A stretch of 64,000 nucleotides of DNA, from assembly GCF_023264675.1 (NCBI RefSeq), contig NZ_JAHFVG010000010.1, positions 1-64,000 on the forward strand. The letters are read 5' to 3'. Position 1 is the first letter of the stretch. Each line of letters starts with the position of its first letter. The position numbers were made by a program, and so were the translations under genes. Source of the stretch: Rhodococcus sp. (in: high G+C Gram-positive bacteria). Its GTDB lineage: Bacteria > Actinomycetota > Actinomycetes > Mycobacteriales > Mycobacteriaceae. Positions 21,005 to 29,508 of the stretch are shown piece after piece. The notes below the pieces were generated by a model. That model saw nothing but the letters and a program-made list of their open reading frames with translations. It was not told the DNA's origin and did not search any database.

Positions 21005-22879
21005 ATGGACGGCACTGCGCTCAATCGTCTCGATGCACCGTCGAACGGGCACGTTTTGCCCGGCACGCGCGGACTGACAGCGCAGCGACTGCTGTTCGAC
21101 GGCCCCTCCCCGCTGGTCAGCGCTGATATGTACTCGACGGTGGTCAAGGGCAACGCCGCGCGGTCGCGCTACGTCGCGACTGTGTCGAAGAAGTCCGTCG
21201 TCGAGACCAACAGCTACTTCGGCCGCTTCCCGGCCAGCTACTGGCAGCGCTGGACCGAGGTGACGGAGGTCCGCTTCGGTGCCACGGTCACCGGCACCGG
21301 GCGTGTCGACGTCGTCGCCACCGATTTCAAGGGACGCAAACGGACGGTTGCGAGCACGACCGTCGCCTCCGAAGGCCAGTCGAGCCGCCTCGTCGTTGCC
21401 GCGAAGGTGCAGCAGTTCCTCGACGGGGGCGCACTGTTCGTGCGGTTCACCACCGGTGCGGGCGAGCTGACCGTCGAAGACGCCGAGTGGACCGTCGACG
21501 CCCCCGAGAAGCTTCGTCCGACGTCGGTGGTCATCTGTACGTTCAACCGCGCCGACGACTGCGCCAACACGGTTGCCGCGATGGCCGACGATCCCATTGC
21601 TCTGCACGGCGTGGACAACGTCTACGTCATCGATCAGGGCACCGATCAGGTCCAGACTCGTCCGCTCTTCCAACGCGTTGCCGCCGAACTCGGTGACAAG
21701 CTCGTCTACATCACCCAGCCCAATCTCGGCGGTGCCGGCGGCTTCACCCGCGGCCTGTACGAGGTGCAGGGCAAGGGCGGCGATCCGGCCAACGTCGTCT
21801 TCATGGACGACGACGTCCTGTGCGAACCCGAGGCGATCGTCCGCATGAACGCGTTCGCCAACAAGACTGTCGAGCCGGCGATCATCGGCGCTCAGATGCT
21901 GTATCTGTTGCACCCCGACCGCGTGCATGTCGGTGCCGAGGTGGCCAACCTACAGAAGATCGAAGCGGGCCTGCACGTCAAGAACGCGATCTCGGACAAG
22001 AGCGCGCTGAAGAAGAAGCAGGACATTCGCGTCGACGCCGGCTACAACGGCTGGTGGTCGTGCCTGATCCCGTCGGAAATCGTGTCGCAGATCGGCTATC
22101 CGCTGCCGTTGTTCTTCCAGTGGGACGACATCGAATACGGCTACCGTGCCCGCGCGAACGGCTTCGCGACGGTCACTCTTCCCGGTGCGGCCGTGTGGCA
22201 TGCCGACTTCGCGTGGAAGGACTGGGACGAGTGGCACCGCTACTTCAACCTGCGCAACGGCATGATCACCGCAGCTCTGCACGGGGGTCTCGACGGTAGG
22301 AAGCTGGCGCGTCAGCTCGGCACCGACCTGTTCCGGTACCTCGTGTCGATGCAGTACGGCATGGCGTTCACGCTGATCAAGGCCATCGAAGACTTCCTCG
22401 TCGGACCGAGCATGCTCGCCGACGGCGGCATGGATGCGGCCGGGGCGATCCGCCGCGATCGAGCGGCGTACGACGAGACCAAGCGCTACAACGCCAACGC
22501 GGTACCCGACGTGCGGCCTTCGGACATGTTCATCACGCCAGCGGGACCGCACCCGAAGAAGAGCCTCGAATGGGCTGTCCTGGCCAAGCGGGTGCTCAAT
22601 CAGTGGCGCGGCCGCGTTCATCCGGGTCCGGTGGCGATCTCGGCCGACGATGCGCACTGGTGGCATGTGTCGCTGTTCGCGCACGCCGTGGTGACCGACA
22701 GGTCGCAGGAAGGCGTTCGGGTCCGCAAGCGCGACAAGGAAGCCGCTGTGACGCTCCTCAAGCGCGGGCTGACAGCGCTGCGCAGTTTGCGCACGGAGAC
22801 CGAATCGGTCTCCGACACGTACCGGGTAGCGATGCCCGAGCTCACCAGTCGTGAGAACTGGACGAGGCTCTACAGCTAG
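21005..22879 (+). CDS. glfT2: Galactofuranosyltransferase GlfT2
   Basis: 624 residues, close to the mycobacterial enzyme. It polymerises galactofuranose from UDP-Galf with alternating beta-1,5 and beta-1,6 linkages. An N-terminal beta-sandwich is followed by a GT-A domain with VVICTFNRADDC, the metal-binding FMDDDVLCEPEAI and the active-site WDDIEYGYR. WHADFAWKDWDEWHRYFNLR is a further signature of the family. ATG 21005 (MDGTALNRL) was chosen by similarity; an open frame upstream has no family match. Divergent from the Gtr-like cluster, and ends at a strong double hairpin. Confidence 0.95.
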   Translation: MDGTALNRLDAPSNGHVLPGTRGLTAQRLLFDGPSPLVSADMYSTVVKGNAARSRYVATVSKKSVVETNSYFGRFPASYWQRWTEVTEVRFGATVTGTGRVDVVATDFKGRKRTVASTTVASEGQSSRLVVAAKVQQFLDGGALFVRFTTGAGELTVEDAEWTVDAPEKLRPTSVVICTFNRADDCANTVAAMADDPIALHGVDNVYVIDQGTDQVQTRPLFQRVAAELGDKLVYITQPNLGGAGGFTRGLYEVQGKGGDPANVVFMDDDVLCEPEAIVRMNAFANKTVEPAIIGAQMLYLLHPDRVHVGAEVANLQKIEAGLHVKNAISDKSALKKKQDIRVDAGYNGWWSCLIPSEIVSQIGYPLPLFFQWDDIEYGYRARANGFATVTLPGAAVWHADFAWKDWDEWHRYFNLRNGMITAALHGGLDGRKLARQLGTDLFRYLVSMQYGMAFTLIKAIEDFLVGPSMLADGGMDAAGAIRRDRAAYDETKRYNANAVPDVRPSDMFITPAGPHPKKSLEWAVLAKRVLNQWRGRVHPGPVAISADDAHWWHVSLFAHAVVTDRSQEGVRVRKRDKEAAVTLLKRGLTALRSLRTETESVSDTYRVAMPELTSRENWTRLYS

Positions 22880-22939
22880 GCGGGCTTCGCCCGCATGTGA
22901 GTGCGAATACATAGCGGGTTGTGTATTCGCACTCACATG
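22880..22939. terminator. Double hairpin terminator between glfT2 and the methyltransferase
   Basis: GCGGGC-TTC-GCCCGC at 22880-22894 starts directly after the glfT2 stop. A perfect 18-bp inverted repeat follows (arms 22894-22911 and 22922-22939, CATGTGAGTGCGAATACA, 10-nt loop). There is no long T tract. It serves two convergent genes, so bidirectional termination is likely. Confidence 0.8.
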
Positions 22940-22951
22940 AGCCGAAGGCGC

Positions 22952-23806
22952 CTACAGCGTCGGCGCCGTGCGAATACGCACGACCACCTGCTCGTTGTCC
23001 GCGGTGTACCCGAGGTAGTCGAACTCGGTACTCGTACGCCCGACGAACTCGGTCCACGCGCGGTATTCGTGATTACGCCAGCCGGGGAAGTTGAAGTACT
23101 CGTCGAACACGATCACCGTGCCGACGGCCAGGCGATCGGCGACCAGGTCCAGCACCGTGACCGTCGACGAGTACAGATCGGCGTCGAGGTGCAGGAACGC
23201 GAGCTTTTCCTCGTGGCTTTTCAAGAACTCGGGCAGCGACTCCTCGAACATGCCGGGAACGATCTCCGCGCCCGGCACCGTGGGGATGCTCTCCTGCTCG
23301 AACAGACCTTTGGGGAATCCGGTTCGCCAGGTCTCCGGTAGCCCGGAGAACACGTCGAATCCGGCGACGACGGTGACGTCCTTCTTCGACGCCGATTCTT
23401 CGGCGATGATCTCGAGCGTCGTTCCGCTCGCGACGCCGAATTCGAGTGCCATCCCTGGCACCGACACCTCGCCGAGCGCGAACCTCAGCGTTGCGTGGGG
23501 GCGAAGGAACGTCGGCGCCTTCGGCATGACCTCCTCGGCGAATTCCGCACTCTGGGCGGCGGCTTCGACGTCCGATGCGTACGGAATGTCGCGTCGCATC
23601 CGCATTTCGAGTCCTCGGATGAAAGCGTGGAGGTCGTCGATCTCGCGGCGTTGACGTTCGAGGATCTCCAACAACGCAGCCTGTTGGCCACTCGTCTGCT
23701 CGGCCAATTGCGCCGTTTGCTTGTCCAGAACCTCACCGATTGCGCGTTGCAACTTCTCTCGCGCCGATTGCCGAATCCGATCCGTCAGCTTCCGGGGTTC
23801 CGTCAT
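22952..23806 (-). CDS. TylF/MycF-like SAM-dependent methyltransferase
   Basis: 284 residues. A coiled-coil-like N terminus (about 10-65, rich in K/R/E/Q) is followed by a Rossmann methyltransferase domain: LEFGVASGTTLEIIAEES (SAM loop), VAGFDVFSGLPETW and HLDADLYSSTVTVLD. DEYFNFPGW is the acidic metal-binding region typical of the TylF/macrocin O-methyltransferase group. It lies between glfT2 and glfT1, so methylation of the galactan or another envelope glycan is a reasonable guess. ATG 23806 (MTEPRKL) gives the compact protein; longer open frames overlap glfT1. Confidence 0.8.
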   Translation of the reverse strand: MTEPRKLTDRIRQSAREKLQRAIGEVLDKQTAQLAEQTSGQQAALLEILERQRREIDDLHAFIRGLEMRMRRDIPYASDVEAAAQSAEFAEEVMPKAPTFLRPHATLRFALGEVSVPGMALEFGVASGTTLEIIAEESASKKDVTVVAGFDVFSGLPETWRTGFPKGLFEQESIPTVPGAEIVPGMFEESLPEFLKSHEEKLAFLHLDADLYSSTVTVLDLVADRLAVGTVIVFDEYFNFPGWRNHEYRAWTEFVGRTSTEFDYLGYTADNEQVVVRIRTAPTL

Positions 23807-23856
23807 GCGCACACGGTAGCGGAGGTCGGTGTCGGGTGTAGCGACAGGCGGCGTTA

Positions 23857-24756
23857 CTACCGCCGAAAGTGTTCCCGACGCCCGAGCCGGCGCAGACGGA
23901 ACCACTCGGCCAACCCCTTCGGGTTGTGAGTGGTCACAAGGAAGTACCAGGTGAACCGAATCCACTCCTGCGGAAGGAGTTTGCGCATTCCTGGTTGCGA
24001 CATCAGGTAACCACGGTTGCGGTAGGTGAAGTACCGCTTGGTGGCATCGTCCGGATACTGCGTGTGCATGCGGCCACCGAGGATCGGCTTGAACTCCTCG
24101 GCACCGTTCGGGTGCACGTATGCCGTGGTGAGGCAGGTGCCGAATTTGAGGCCCGAGCGTTGCAACCGGCGATGCACCTCGACCTCGTCGCCTCGCACGA
24201 ACAGGCGCAGGTCCGGAACTCCGACGGCATCGATCGTCGACGCCTTGAACAGCGCACCGTTGAACAACGACGCTATTCCTTCGAGCAGATCGTCCTCGGG
24301 ATTGCGGGGATCGATCAGCTCGGATCGCAGTCGACGCCATTCGACGCCGCGCCTGAGCGGGAACGCGAGGCGGTCGGGATCGTCGATGTCGCACACGACG
24401 GGGGAGACCTCGTCGAGTCCGTGCTTCAGCGCGCAGTCGTACAGAGTCTTCAGAACGTCCGGGCCTTCGGGTCGGCCGTCGTCGTCGGCGAGAAAGACCC
24501 AGTCCGCTCCGAGCGAGAGCGCGTAGAGGATGCCGAGCGCGAAACCGCCTGCGCCACCGAGATTGTGATGCGAACCAAGATAGGTCGTCGGGATGTCCGC
24601 GGACTCGACTAGCTCGCGGACCGCGTCCTCGTGCGCGTTGTCCACGACGACGAGGTGGTCCAGCGGGCGGCTCTGGTGCGTGATGACGTCGAGCGACTGC
24701 GCAAGGAGTTCACGACGCTTGTGCGTCACGATCACCCCGATGATTTTTTCATGCAC
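23857..24756 (-). CDS. glfT1: Galactofuranosyltransferase GlfT1
   Basis: 299 residues, family-2 GT-A enzyme that adds the first Galf residues to the rhamnose-GlcNAc lipid linker. IGVIVTHKRRELLAQSL, NLGGAGGFALGILYAL and the metal-binding FLADDDGRPEG match GlfT1 (Rv3782 in M. tuberculosis). The C-terminal THNPKGLAEWFRLRRLG is strongly basic. GTG start at 24756, overlapping the wzt stop by 8 nt. The order wzm-wzt-glfT1 equals Rv3783-Rv3781-Rv3782 in content. Confidence 0.93.
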   Translation of the reverse strand: MHEKIIGVIVTHKRRELLAQSLDVITHQSRPLDHLVVVDNAHEDAVRELVESADIPTTYLGSHHNLGGAGGFALGILYALSLGADWVFLADDDGRPEGPDVLKTLYDCALKHGLDEVSPVVCDIDDPDRLAFPLRRGVEWRRLRSELIDPRNPEDDLLEGIASLFNGALFKASTIDAVGVPDLRLFVRGDEVEVHRRLQRSGLKFGTCLTTAYVHPNGAEEFKPILGGRMHTQYPDDATKRYFTYRNRGYLMSQPGMRKLLPQEWIRFTWYFLVTTHNPKGLAEWFRLRRLGRREHFRR

Positions 24757-25546
24757 TGTCGCGCTCGAGCTCCTTCAAGATCGTCGCGACGTGGTCGCCT
24801 GCATCGTCGCCCTCGTACGCCCGGACGACTTCCTCGATGCCGCCTTCCTGACGGATCTGCCCGTGGTCGATCCACATCGCCCGGTCGCACAGCTGGGCGA
24901 GGAATTCGTTGGAGTGACTGGCGAAGACCAGGATTCCGGAGCGCTTGACCAGTTCCTGCAGCCGGATTCGCGCCTTTTTCATGAACTCGGCGTCGACGGC
25001 ACCGATGCCCTCGTCGAGCAGGAGGATCTCCGGGTCGATGCTGGTGACCACGCCCATCGCGACGCGCACTCGCATACCCGTCGAGTAGGTCCGAAGCGGC
25101 ATGTCGAGGTAATCGCCGAGCTCGGTGAAGTCGGCGATCTCGTCCATCTTCGCCAGCATCTGCTTGCGGGTCTGGCCGAGGAAGAGGCCGCGGATGATGA
25201 TGTTCTCGTAGCCGGAGATCTCGGGGTCCATGCCGACGCCCAGATCGAACACCGGCGCGACGCGGCCGCGTACCGAAGCACTGCCCCGGGTCGGCTCGTA
25301 GATGCCCGACAGAAGACGCAGCAGCGTGGACTTGCCTGCACCGTTGTGCCCGACGAGTCCGACGCGGTCGCCGTCCTTCAGGTTCATGGTGATGTCTTTG
25401 AGAGCCTCGACGACGACGACGTCCGAGCTGTTCCGGTCGATCGCTCCGCCGGCTTTGCCGAGGAACGCCTTCTTCAGCGACCGAGTCTTGGCGTCGAAGA
25501 TCGGAAAATCGACGCAGGCGTCGTGGGTGCTGATGCTGATTGCCAT
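24749..25546 (-). CDS. wzt: Galactan export ABC transporter, ATP-binding protein Wzt
   Basis: 265 residues. Walker A GHNGAGKST, ABC signature YSTGMRVRVAMGV, Walker B ILLLDEGIGAVD and the H-loop FASHSNEF are all present. SGYENIIIRGLFLG before the signature is typical of O-antigen/teichoic-acid type exporters. With Wzm it would flip the lipid-linked galactan to the outside for arabinan addition. There is no C-terminal carbohydrate-binding domain, as in the actinobacterial galactan exporters. It lies 11 bp after wzm. Confidence 0.93.
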   Translation of the reverse strand: MAISISTHDACVDFPIFDAKTRSLKKAFLGKAGGAIDRNSSDVVVVEALKDITMNLKDGDRVGLVGHNGAGKSTLLRLLSGIYEPTRGSASVRGRVAPVFDLGVGMDPEISGYENIIIRGLFLGQTRKQMLAKMDEIADFTELGDYLDMPLRTYSTGMRVRVAMGVVTSIDPEILLLDEGIGAVDAEFMKKARIRLQELVKRSGILVFASHSNEFLAQLCDRAMWIDHGQIRQEGGIEEVVRAYEGDDAGDHVATILKELERDSA

Positions 25547-25557
25547 GTGGTGAGCCC

Positions 25558-26478
25558 CTAAACCCAGTAGGGCACGCGGGCCCGGTACTTCTTGAGAGCG
25601 AGGATCGTCAGCAGCCAGCCGACGGCCGTGCAGCCGATCACGATGTACCAGTGGTACAGCTCCTGCGGCTCACCGATCATCGGTGCGCGCACGATGTCGA
25701 GGTAGTGGAACAGTGGGTTGATCTCGACGAGCCGAGCGCGCTCGGCGGCCTGACCTCCCTGGTTCAGCAGACCCTGCGTGGTCCAGACGATGGGCGTCAT
25801 GAAGAACAGCAGCGTCACCATCGAGCCGAGGATCGGGGCGATGTCGCGGTAGCGGGTCGCGATGATGCCGAACAGGATCGCAACCCACACTGCGTTGACG
25901 ATGAGCAGCGCGAACGCGGGCACGGCAGCCAGATCCGACCACGAGAACGACGGCCGGAAGATTGCGATGATGATCACGTAGACGATCAGGTTGTGACCGA
26001 AGAGCAATACCTGGCGCCACACCAGCCGGTAGACGTGCACCGACAGCGCTGACGGCAGCTGTTTGATCAGGCCTTCGTTGGCGACGAAGACGTCTCCGCC
26101 TTCGAGAATTGCCGCGCTGATGAAGTTCCAGATGATCAGCCCGACGGCAACGTGCGGCAGGAACTCTCGAAGGTTGATGTCCAGCAGTACGGAGTACAGC
26201 AGACCCATCGCGGTGGCCTGAACGGCCGTGGCAATGGTGATCCAGAACGGACCGATGACCGACCGTCGGTAACGCTGCTTGATGTCCTGCCAACCGAGGT
26301 GAAGCCACAGTTCGCGCTGCTTGAACCCGGTCTTGAGATCCCCGAACGCGCGCTTGTAAGTCTGCGAGTCGGACACGGGCACCGGCACGTGTTCTCCTGC
26401 TTCGCTCTCGGGATTCTTCGCTGGCGCTGACACGACGGTCGACCTTACCTGCTTTCGCGGGGGTCGCTCGGCGCGCAT
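25558..26478 (-). CDS. wzm: Galactan export ABC transporter, permease Wzm
   Basis: 306 residues with a cytoplasmic N terminus of about 60, an amphipathic segment (WLHLGWQDIKQRYRRSVIGP) and six membrane helices of the ABC-2 type. GQAAERARLVEINPLFHYLD and VRAPMIGEP before the last helices are characteristic of O-antigen-type permeases. ATG 26478 abuts the bpa stop, so bpa-wzm-wzt-glfT1 read as one transcript. Confidence 0.92.
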   Translation of the reverse strand: MRAERPPRKQVRSTVVSAPAKNPESEAGEHVPVPVSDSQTYKRAFGDLKTGFKQRELWLHLGWQDIKQRYRRSVIGPFWITIATAVQATAMGLLYSVLLDINLREFLPHVAVGLIIWNFISAAILEGGDVFVANEGLIKQLPSALSVHVYRLVWRQVLLFGHNLIVYVIIIAIFRPSFSWSDLAAVPAFALLIVNAVWVAILFGIIATRYRDIAPILGSMVTLLFFMTPIVWTTQGLLNQGGQAAERARLVEINPLFHYLDIVRAPMIGEPQELYHWYIVIGCTAVGWLLTILALKKYRARVPYWV

Positions 26479-27066
26479 CTACAGGTATTGCCCGGTACCC
26501 GTGCCGCCCGCAGGACCGCCGCCGTGCGTATCGAGGCTCACGCCGGGAGGCAGGGCACCCTGACGCATTTGTTCGAGCTGCGCCCGCGCGGCCATCTGCT
26601 GGGCGAACAGAGCCGTCTGGATGCCGTGGAAAAGTCCTTCGAGCCAACCGACGAGCTGGGCTTGCGCGATACGCAGTTCAGCGTCGCTCGGGATGGAGTC
26701 CTCGCCGAACGGGAGGGCGAGTCGCTCTAGCTCGTCGCGCAGTTCGGGGGCGAGTCCCTGTTCGAGTTCACGGATGGACGACTGGTGGATTTCCTTGAGG
26801 CGAGTACGGCTCGCGTCGTCGAGAGGTGCCGCGCGCACCTCTTCGAGCAGCTGCTTGATCATGGTTCCGATGCGCATCACCTTGGCGGGCTGCTCCACCA
26901 TCTCCGAGAGCGGAGGTTCGGAGTTTTCCGATGCGGTGGTTCCGGCCGCTCGGGCCGCCGCGGCAGTTGCTTCCTCGCGGCTCAGTGCGAGAGGCTGTCC
27001 GTCAGGACCGATCACGACGACGTGATCACCGGCTTCGGGGTTCGAGTTCGAGTCCGACTGCGTCAT
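26479..27066 (-). CDS. bpa: Bacterial proteasome activator Bpa (PafE)
   Basis: 195 residues. The central helical domain (AKVMRIGTMIKQLLEEV through the long LEGLFHGIQTALFAQQMAAR helices) forms a dodecameric ring in known Bpa. The C terminus ends GTGTGQYL, and GQYL is the motif that docks into the 20S proteasome and opens its gate without ATP. The N-terminal 60 residues look disordered. Its presence implies the organism has a 20S proteasome. Same content as Rv3780 next to the galactan exporter genes. Confidence 0.93.
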   Translation of the reverse strand: MTQSDSNSNPEAGDHVVVIGPDGQPLALSREEATAAAARAAGTTASENSEPPLSEMVEQPAKVMRIGTMIKQLLEEVRAAPLDDASRTRLKEIHQSSIRELEQGLAPELRDELERLALPFGEDSIPSDAELRIAQAQLVGWLEGLFHGIQTALFAQQMAARAQLEQMRQGALPPGVSLDTHGGGPAGGTGTGQYL

Positions 27067-27274
27067 ACCGCCATCCTTGCGCGTCCGGTGGGATTGCGCG
27101 ACGAGCGGGGCCGATTATCCTTTCTCGTGAGCCGGTACCGCGAGAAAAATCGGGCTGATCGTCGTGATTCGTGGACCGTAGGAGGGATGGGCAGCGTGCT
27201 CCGAAGCAGTGCCATCGACGCGAATAAGGGATGTGGACCACACGCTCACGAAATCGACGCTTAGAGTGTCCGGC

Positions 27275-28477
27275 ATGGGGTACGACGTCGCACGGGTAAG
27301 AGGGTCCATTCCCTCGTTGGGCGACGGCTGGATTCATCTCGATCCGCAGAACGGCATGCAGATCCCCGACCGTGTGTCGACGGCAGTGTCCACCGCGTTT
27401 CGCGGAAGTGCGCCAACTCACACCTCCGGTCACATGTCGTCGAGGCGAAGCGCTGGTCTTCTCGAAGCAGCTCGCCAAGCCATCGCCGATCTGGTCGGCG
27501 GTGATCCTGCGGGTGTGGTTCTCGGTCCGGATCGCGCGACGATGTTGGCCTGGCTCGCCGAGTCGATGTCCTCGCGGCTGGGTCTCGGCACCGGTCTGGT
27601 GTTGTCCAGGCTCGACGAGGAAGCCAACGTCGCACCCTGGTTGCGTATCGCCAATCGCTACGGCGCTCAGGTCCGGTGGGCCGAGGTCGAGATCGACACG
27701 TGTGAACTTCCGAGTTGGCAGTTCGAAGAGCTCATCACGACGACCACGCGCTTGGTTGCGATGACGGCAGCCTCGCCCATCGTCGGCTCTGCTCCCGATG
27801 TTCGGGTTGCTGCGGATCGCGTTCATGCCGTCGGCGGCCTCATCGTCGTCGATGCTGCAGGTGCAGCGCCGTACGCGCACGTCGACATCGAGGAACTGGG
27901 TGCCGACATCGTCGCGGTCAATGCGTCGGCGTGGGGTGGCCCGCAGGTGGGTGCGCTGGTGTTCCGTGATCCGGAGTTGCTCGACAAGATCCCGTCGATG
28001 TCGCTCAATCCGTTCGCGAAGGGTGCCGAGCGGCTGGAAGTGGCCGGTCATCAGTACGCGCTGTTGGCGGGCGTGGTCTCCTCGATCGACTATCTGGCCA
28101 ATCTCGACGACTCGGCGACGGGCACCAGGCGGGAACGTCTGCAGCTGTCCATCGGTTCGTTGCAGGACTACCACGATCGGCTCTTCGACTACCTGATGCG
28201 TTCGCTCGAGAAGCTCGACCACGTGATGGTGCTCGGTTCGGCGCCGAGTCGCATCCCGACGCTGAGCTTCACCGTCGAGAACACCGCCGCCGAGAAGGTG
28301 TCGGAGCATCTCGCGCAGAACCGCATCGGAACCGTCAGTGGAATCCACAGCGGCAGCAGGCTTCTCGACGCCTTGGGTGTCAACGACGAGGGCGGTGCCG
28401 TCACCATCGGCCTTGCCCCGTACACGACGCGCTACGAGATCGATCAGCTCGTGAAGGGGCTCGCGTCGCTGAAGTAG
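27275..28477 (+). CDS. Class V aminotransferase-fold protein lacking the PLP lysine (Rv3778c-like)
   Basis: 400 residues with the cysteine desulfurase/SufS fold. The PLP-contacting Asp is kept (VVDAAGAAPY), but the position of the Schiff-base Lys (S-x-HK-x-x-GP in active enzymes) reads NASAWGGPQVG, so there is no lysine. Active desulfurase chemistry is therefore unlikely; the role is unknown. Start ATG 27275 (MGYDVARVRG) is preferred over an upstream ATG at 27209 that lacks family similarity. Divergent from bpa and convergent with the quinone oxidoreductase gene. Confidence 0.8.
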   Translation: MGYDVARVRGSIPSLGDGWIHLDPQNGMQIPDRVSTAVSTAFRGSAPTHTSGHMSSRRSAGLLEAARQAIADLVGGDPAGVVLGPDRATMLAWLAESMSSRLGLGTGLVLSRLDEEANVAPWLRIANRYGAQVRWAEVEIDTCELPSWQFEELITTTTRLVAMTAASPIVGSAPDVRVAADRVHAVGGLIVVDAAGAAPYAHVDIEELGADIVAVNASAWGGPQVGALVFRDPELLDKIPSMSLNPFAKGAERLEVAGHQYALLAGVVSSIDYLANLDDSATGTRRERLQLSIGSLQDYHDRLFDYLMRSLEKLDHVMVLGSAPSRIPTLSFTVENTAAEKVSEHLAQNRIGTVSGIHSGSRLLDALGVNDEGGAVTIGLAPYTTRYEIDQLVKGLASLK

Positions 28478-28490
28478 CACGCCCTCAGCG

Positions 28491-29477
28491 CTACTGAATA
28501 CGCAGAATCACCTTGCCGATCGCATCGGCGTCGAGCAGTCGATGTGCTTCTGCTGCTTCGGTTATCGGCAGTTCGGCATGGATGATGGGCGTGACGATGC
28601 CTTCTTCGATCATCGGCCACAGTCGCTTCGTCATATCGGCGACGATGTCTGCCTTGCTCGACGGGCCGGTCTCCGGTCGTCCGCGCAGGCCTGCGGCGTG
28701 AATGGTGCCGCGCTTGGCGAGCAGTGCGCCGAAGTTCAGTTCGCCTTTCAGTCCGCCCTGCATGCCGATGGTGATGAGAGTGCCGTCCATCGCCAGCGCA
28801 TCGATGTTGCGCTCCAGGTATTTTGCGCCCATGTTGTCGAGGATCAGGTCGGCGCCGTGGCCGTCGGTTTCCTCGCGCAGGATGTCGACGAAGTCCTGTT
28901 CCTTGTAGTCGATCAGGATGTCGGCGCCGACCGAGGCGCAGAAATCCAGTTTCGGCTTCGATCCGGCGGTCACGGCGACGGTCGCACCGAGCGCTTTGCC
29001 CACCTGGATTGCGTGCGTGCCGATTCCGCTGCCGCCGCCGTGCAGAAGCAGCACCTGCCCCGACCGCAGGCCGCCGTACATCACGAGATTGGACCACACC
29101 GTCGATGCGACCTCGGGGAGTGCTGCTGCCGCGTGGAGGTCGAGGGCGCCGGGGATCGGGAACAGCTGGGTGGACGGCACTGCTACCTGTTCGGCGTAGC
29201 CGCCGCCGGCGAGGAGTGCACAGACTCGGTCTCCGACCTTCCAGCCGTGCACTCCCTCACCGAGTTCGGCGATGATGCCCGAACATTCGAGACCGAGCGT
29301 CTCGCTCGCGCCGGGAGGCGGGGGATAGAACCCCTGACGCTGCATCAGATCGGCGCGATTGACGGCCGTCGCCGCGACGTCGACGATGACCTGCCCGCGC
29401 GCGGGGCGTGGATCGGGCACCTCGGTCCACTGCATTACATCGGGCGTTCCGAACTCGGTCAGTGTGATCGCATGCAT
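28491..29477 (-). CDS. NADPH:quinone oxidoreductase (zinc-independent MDR family)
   Basis: 328 residues. QGFYPPPPGASETLGLECSG carries the GLECSG motif of PIG3/QOR-type reductases, and GGGSGIGTHAIQ is the NADPH-binding loop. The zinc-ligand cysteines of alcohol dehydrogenases are absent. Probably reduces quinones or small enones and helps detoxification. Neighbour relation to the PLP-fold gene parallels Rv3777-Rv3778c. Confidence 0.88.
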   Translation of the reverse strand: MHAITLTEFGTPDVMQWTEVPDPRPARGQVIVDVAATAVNRADLMQRQGFYPPPPGASETLGLECSGIIAELGEGVHGWKVGDRVCALLAGGGYAEQVAVPSTQLFPIPGALDLHAAAALPEVASTVWSNLVMYGGLRSGQVLLLHGGGSGIGTHAIQVGKALGATVAVTAGSKPKLDFCASVGADILIDYKEQDFVDILREETDGHGADLILDNMGAKYLERNIDALAMDGTLITIGMQGGLKGELNFGALLAKRGTIHAAGLRGRPETGPSSKADIVADMTKRLWPMIEEGIVTPIIHAELPITEAAEAHRLLDADAIGKVILRIQ

Positions 29478-29508
29478 TTCTCCACCCTATGCCGCTGCGG
29501 GAAACCTG

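Noticed and set aside
20831-21928. Minus-strand 365-codon open frame over the glfT2 start
   Set aside because: Shadow of glfT2; the real divergent gene starts at 20834.
27026-28480. Minus-strand 484-codon open frame over the PLP-fold gene
   Set aside because: Shadow of the Rv3778c-like gene; rich in Arg/His/Asp without protein-like pattern.
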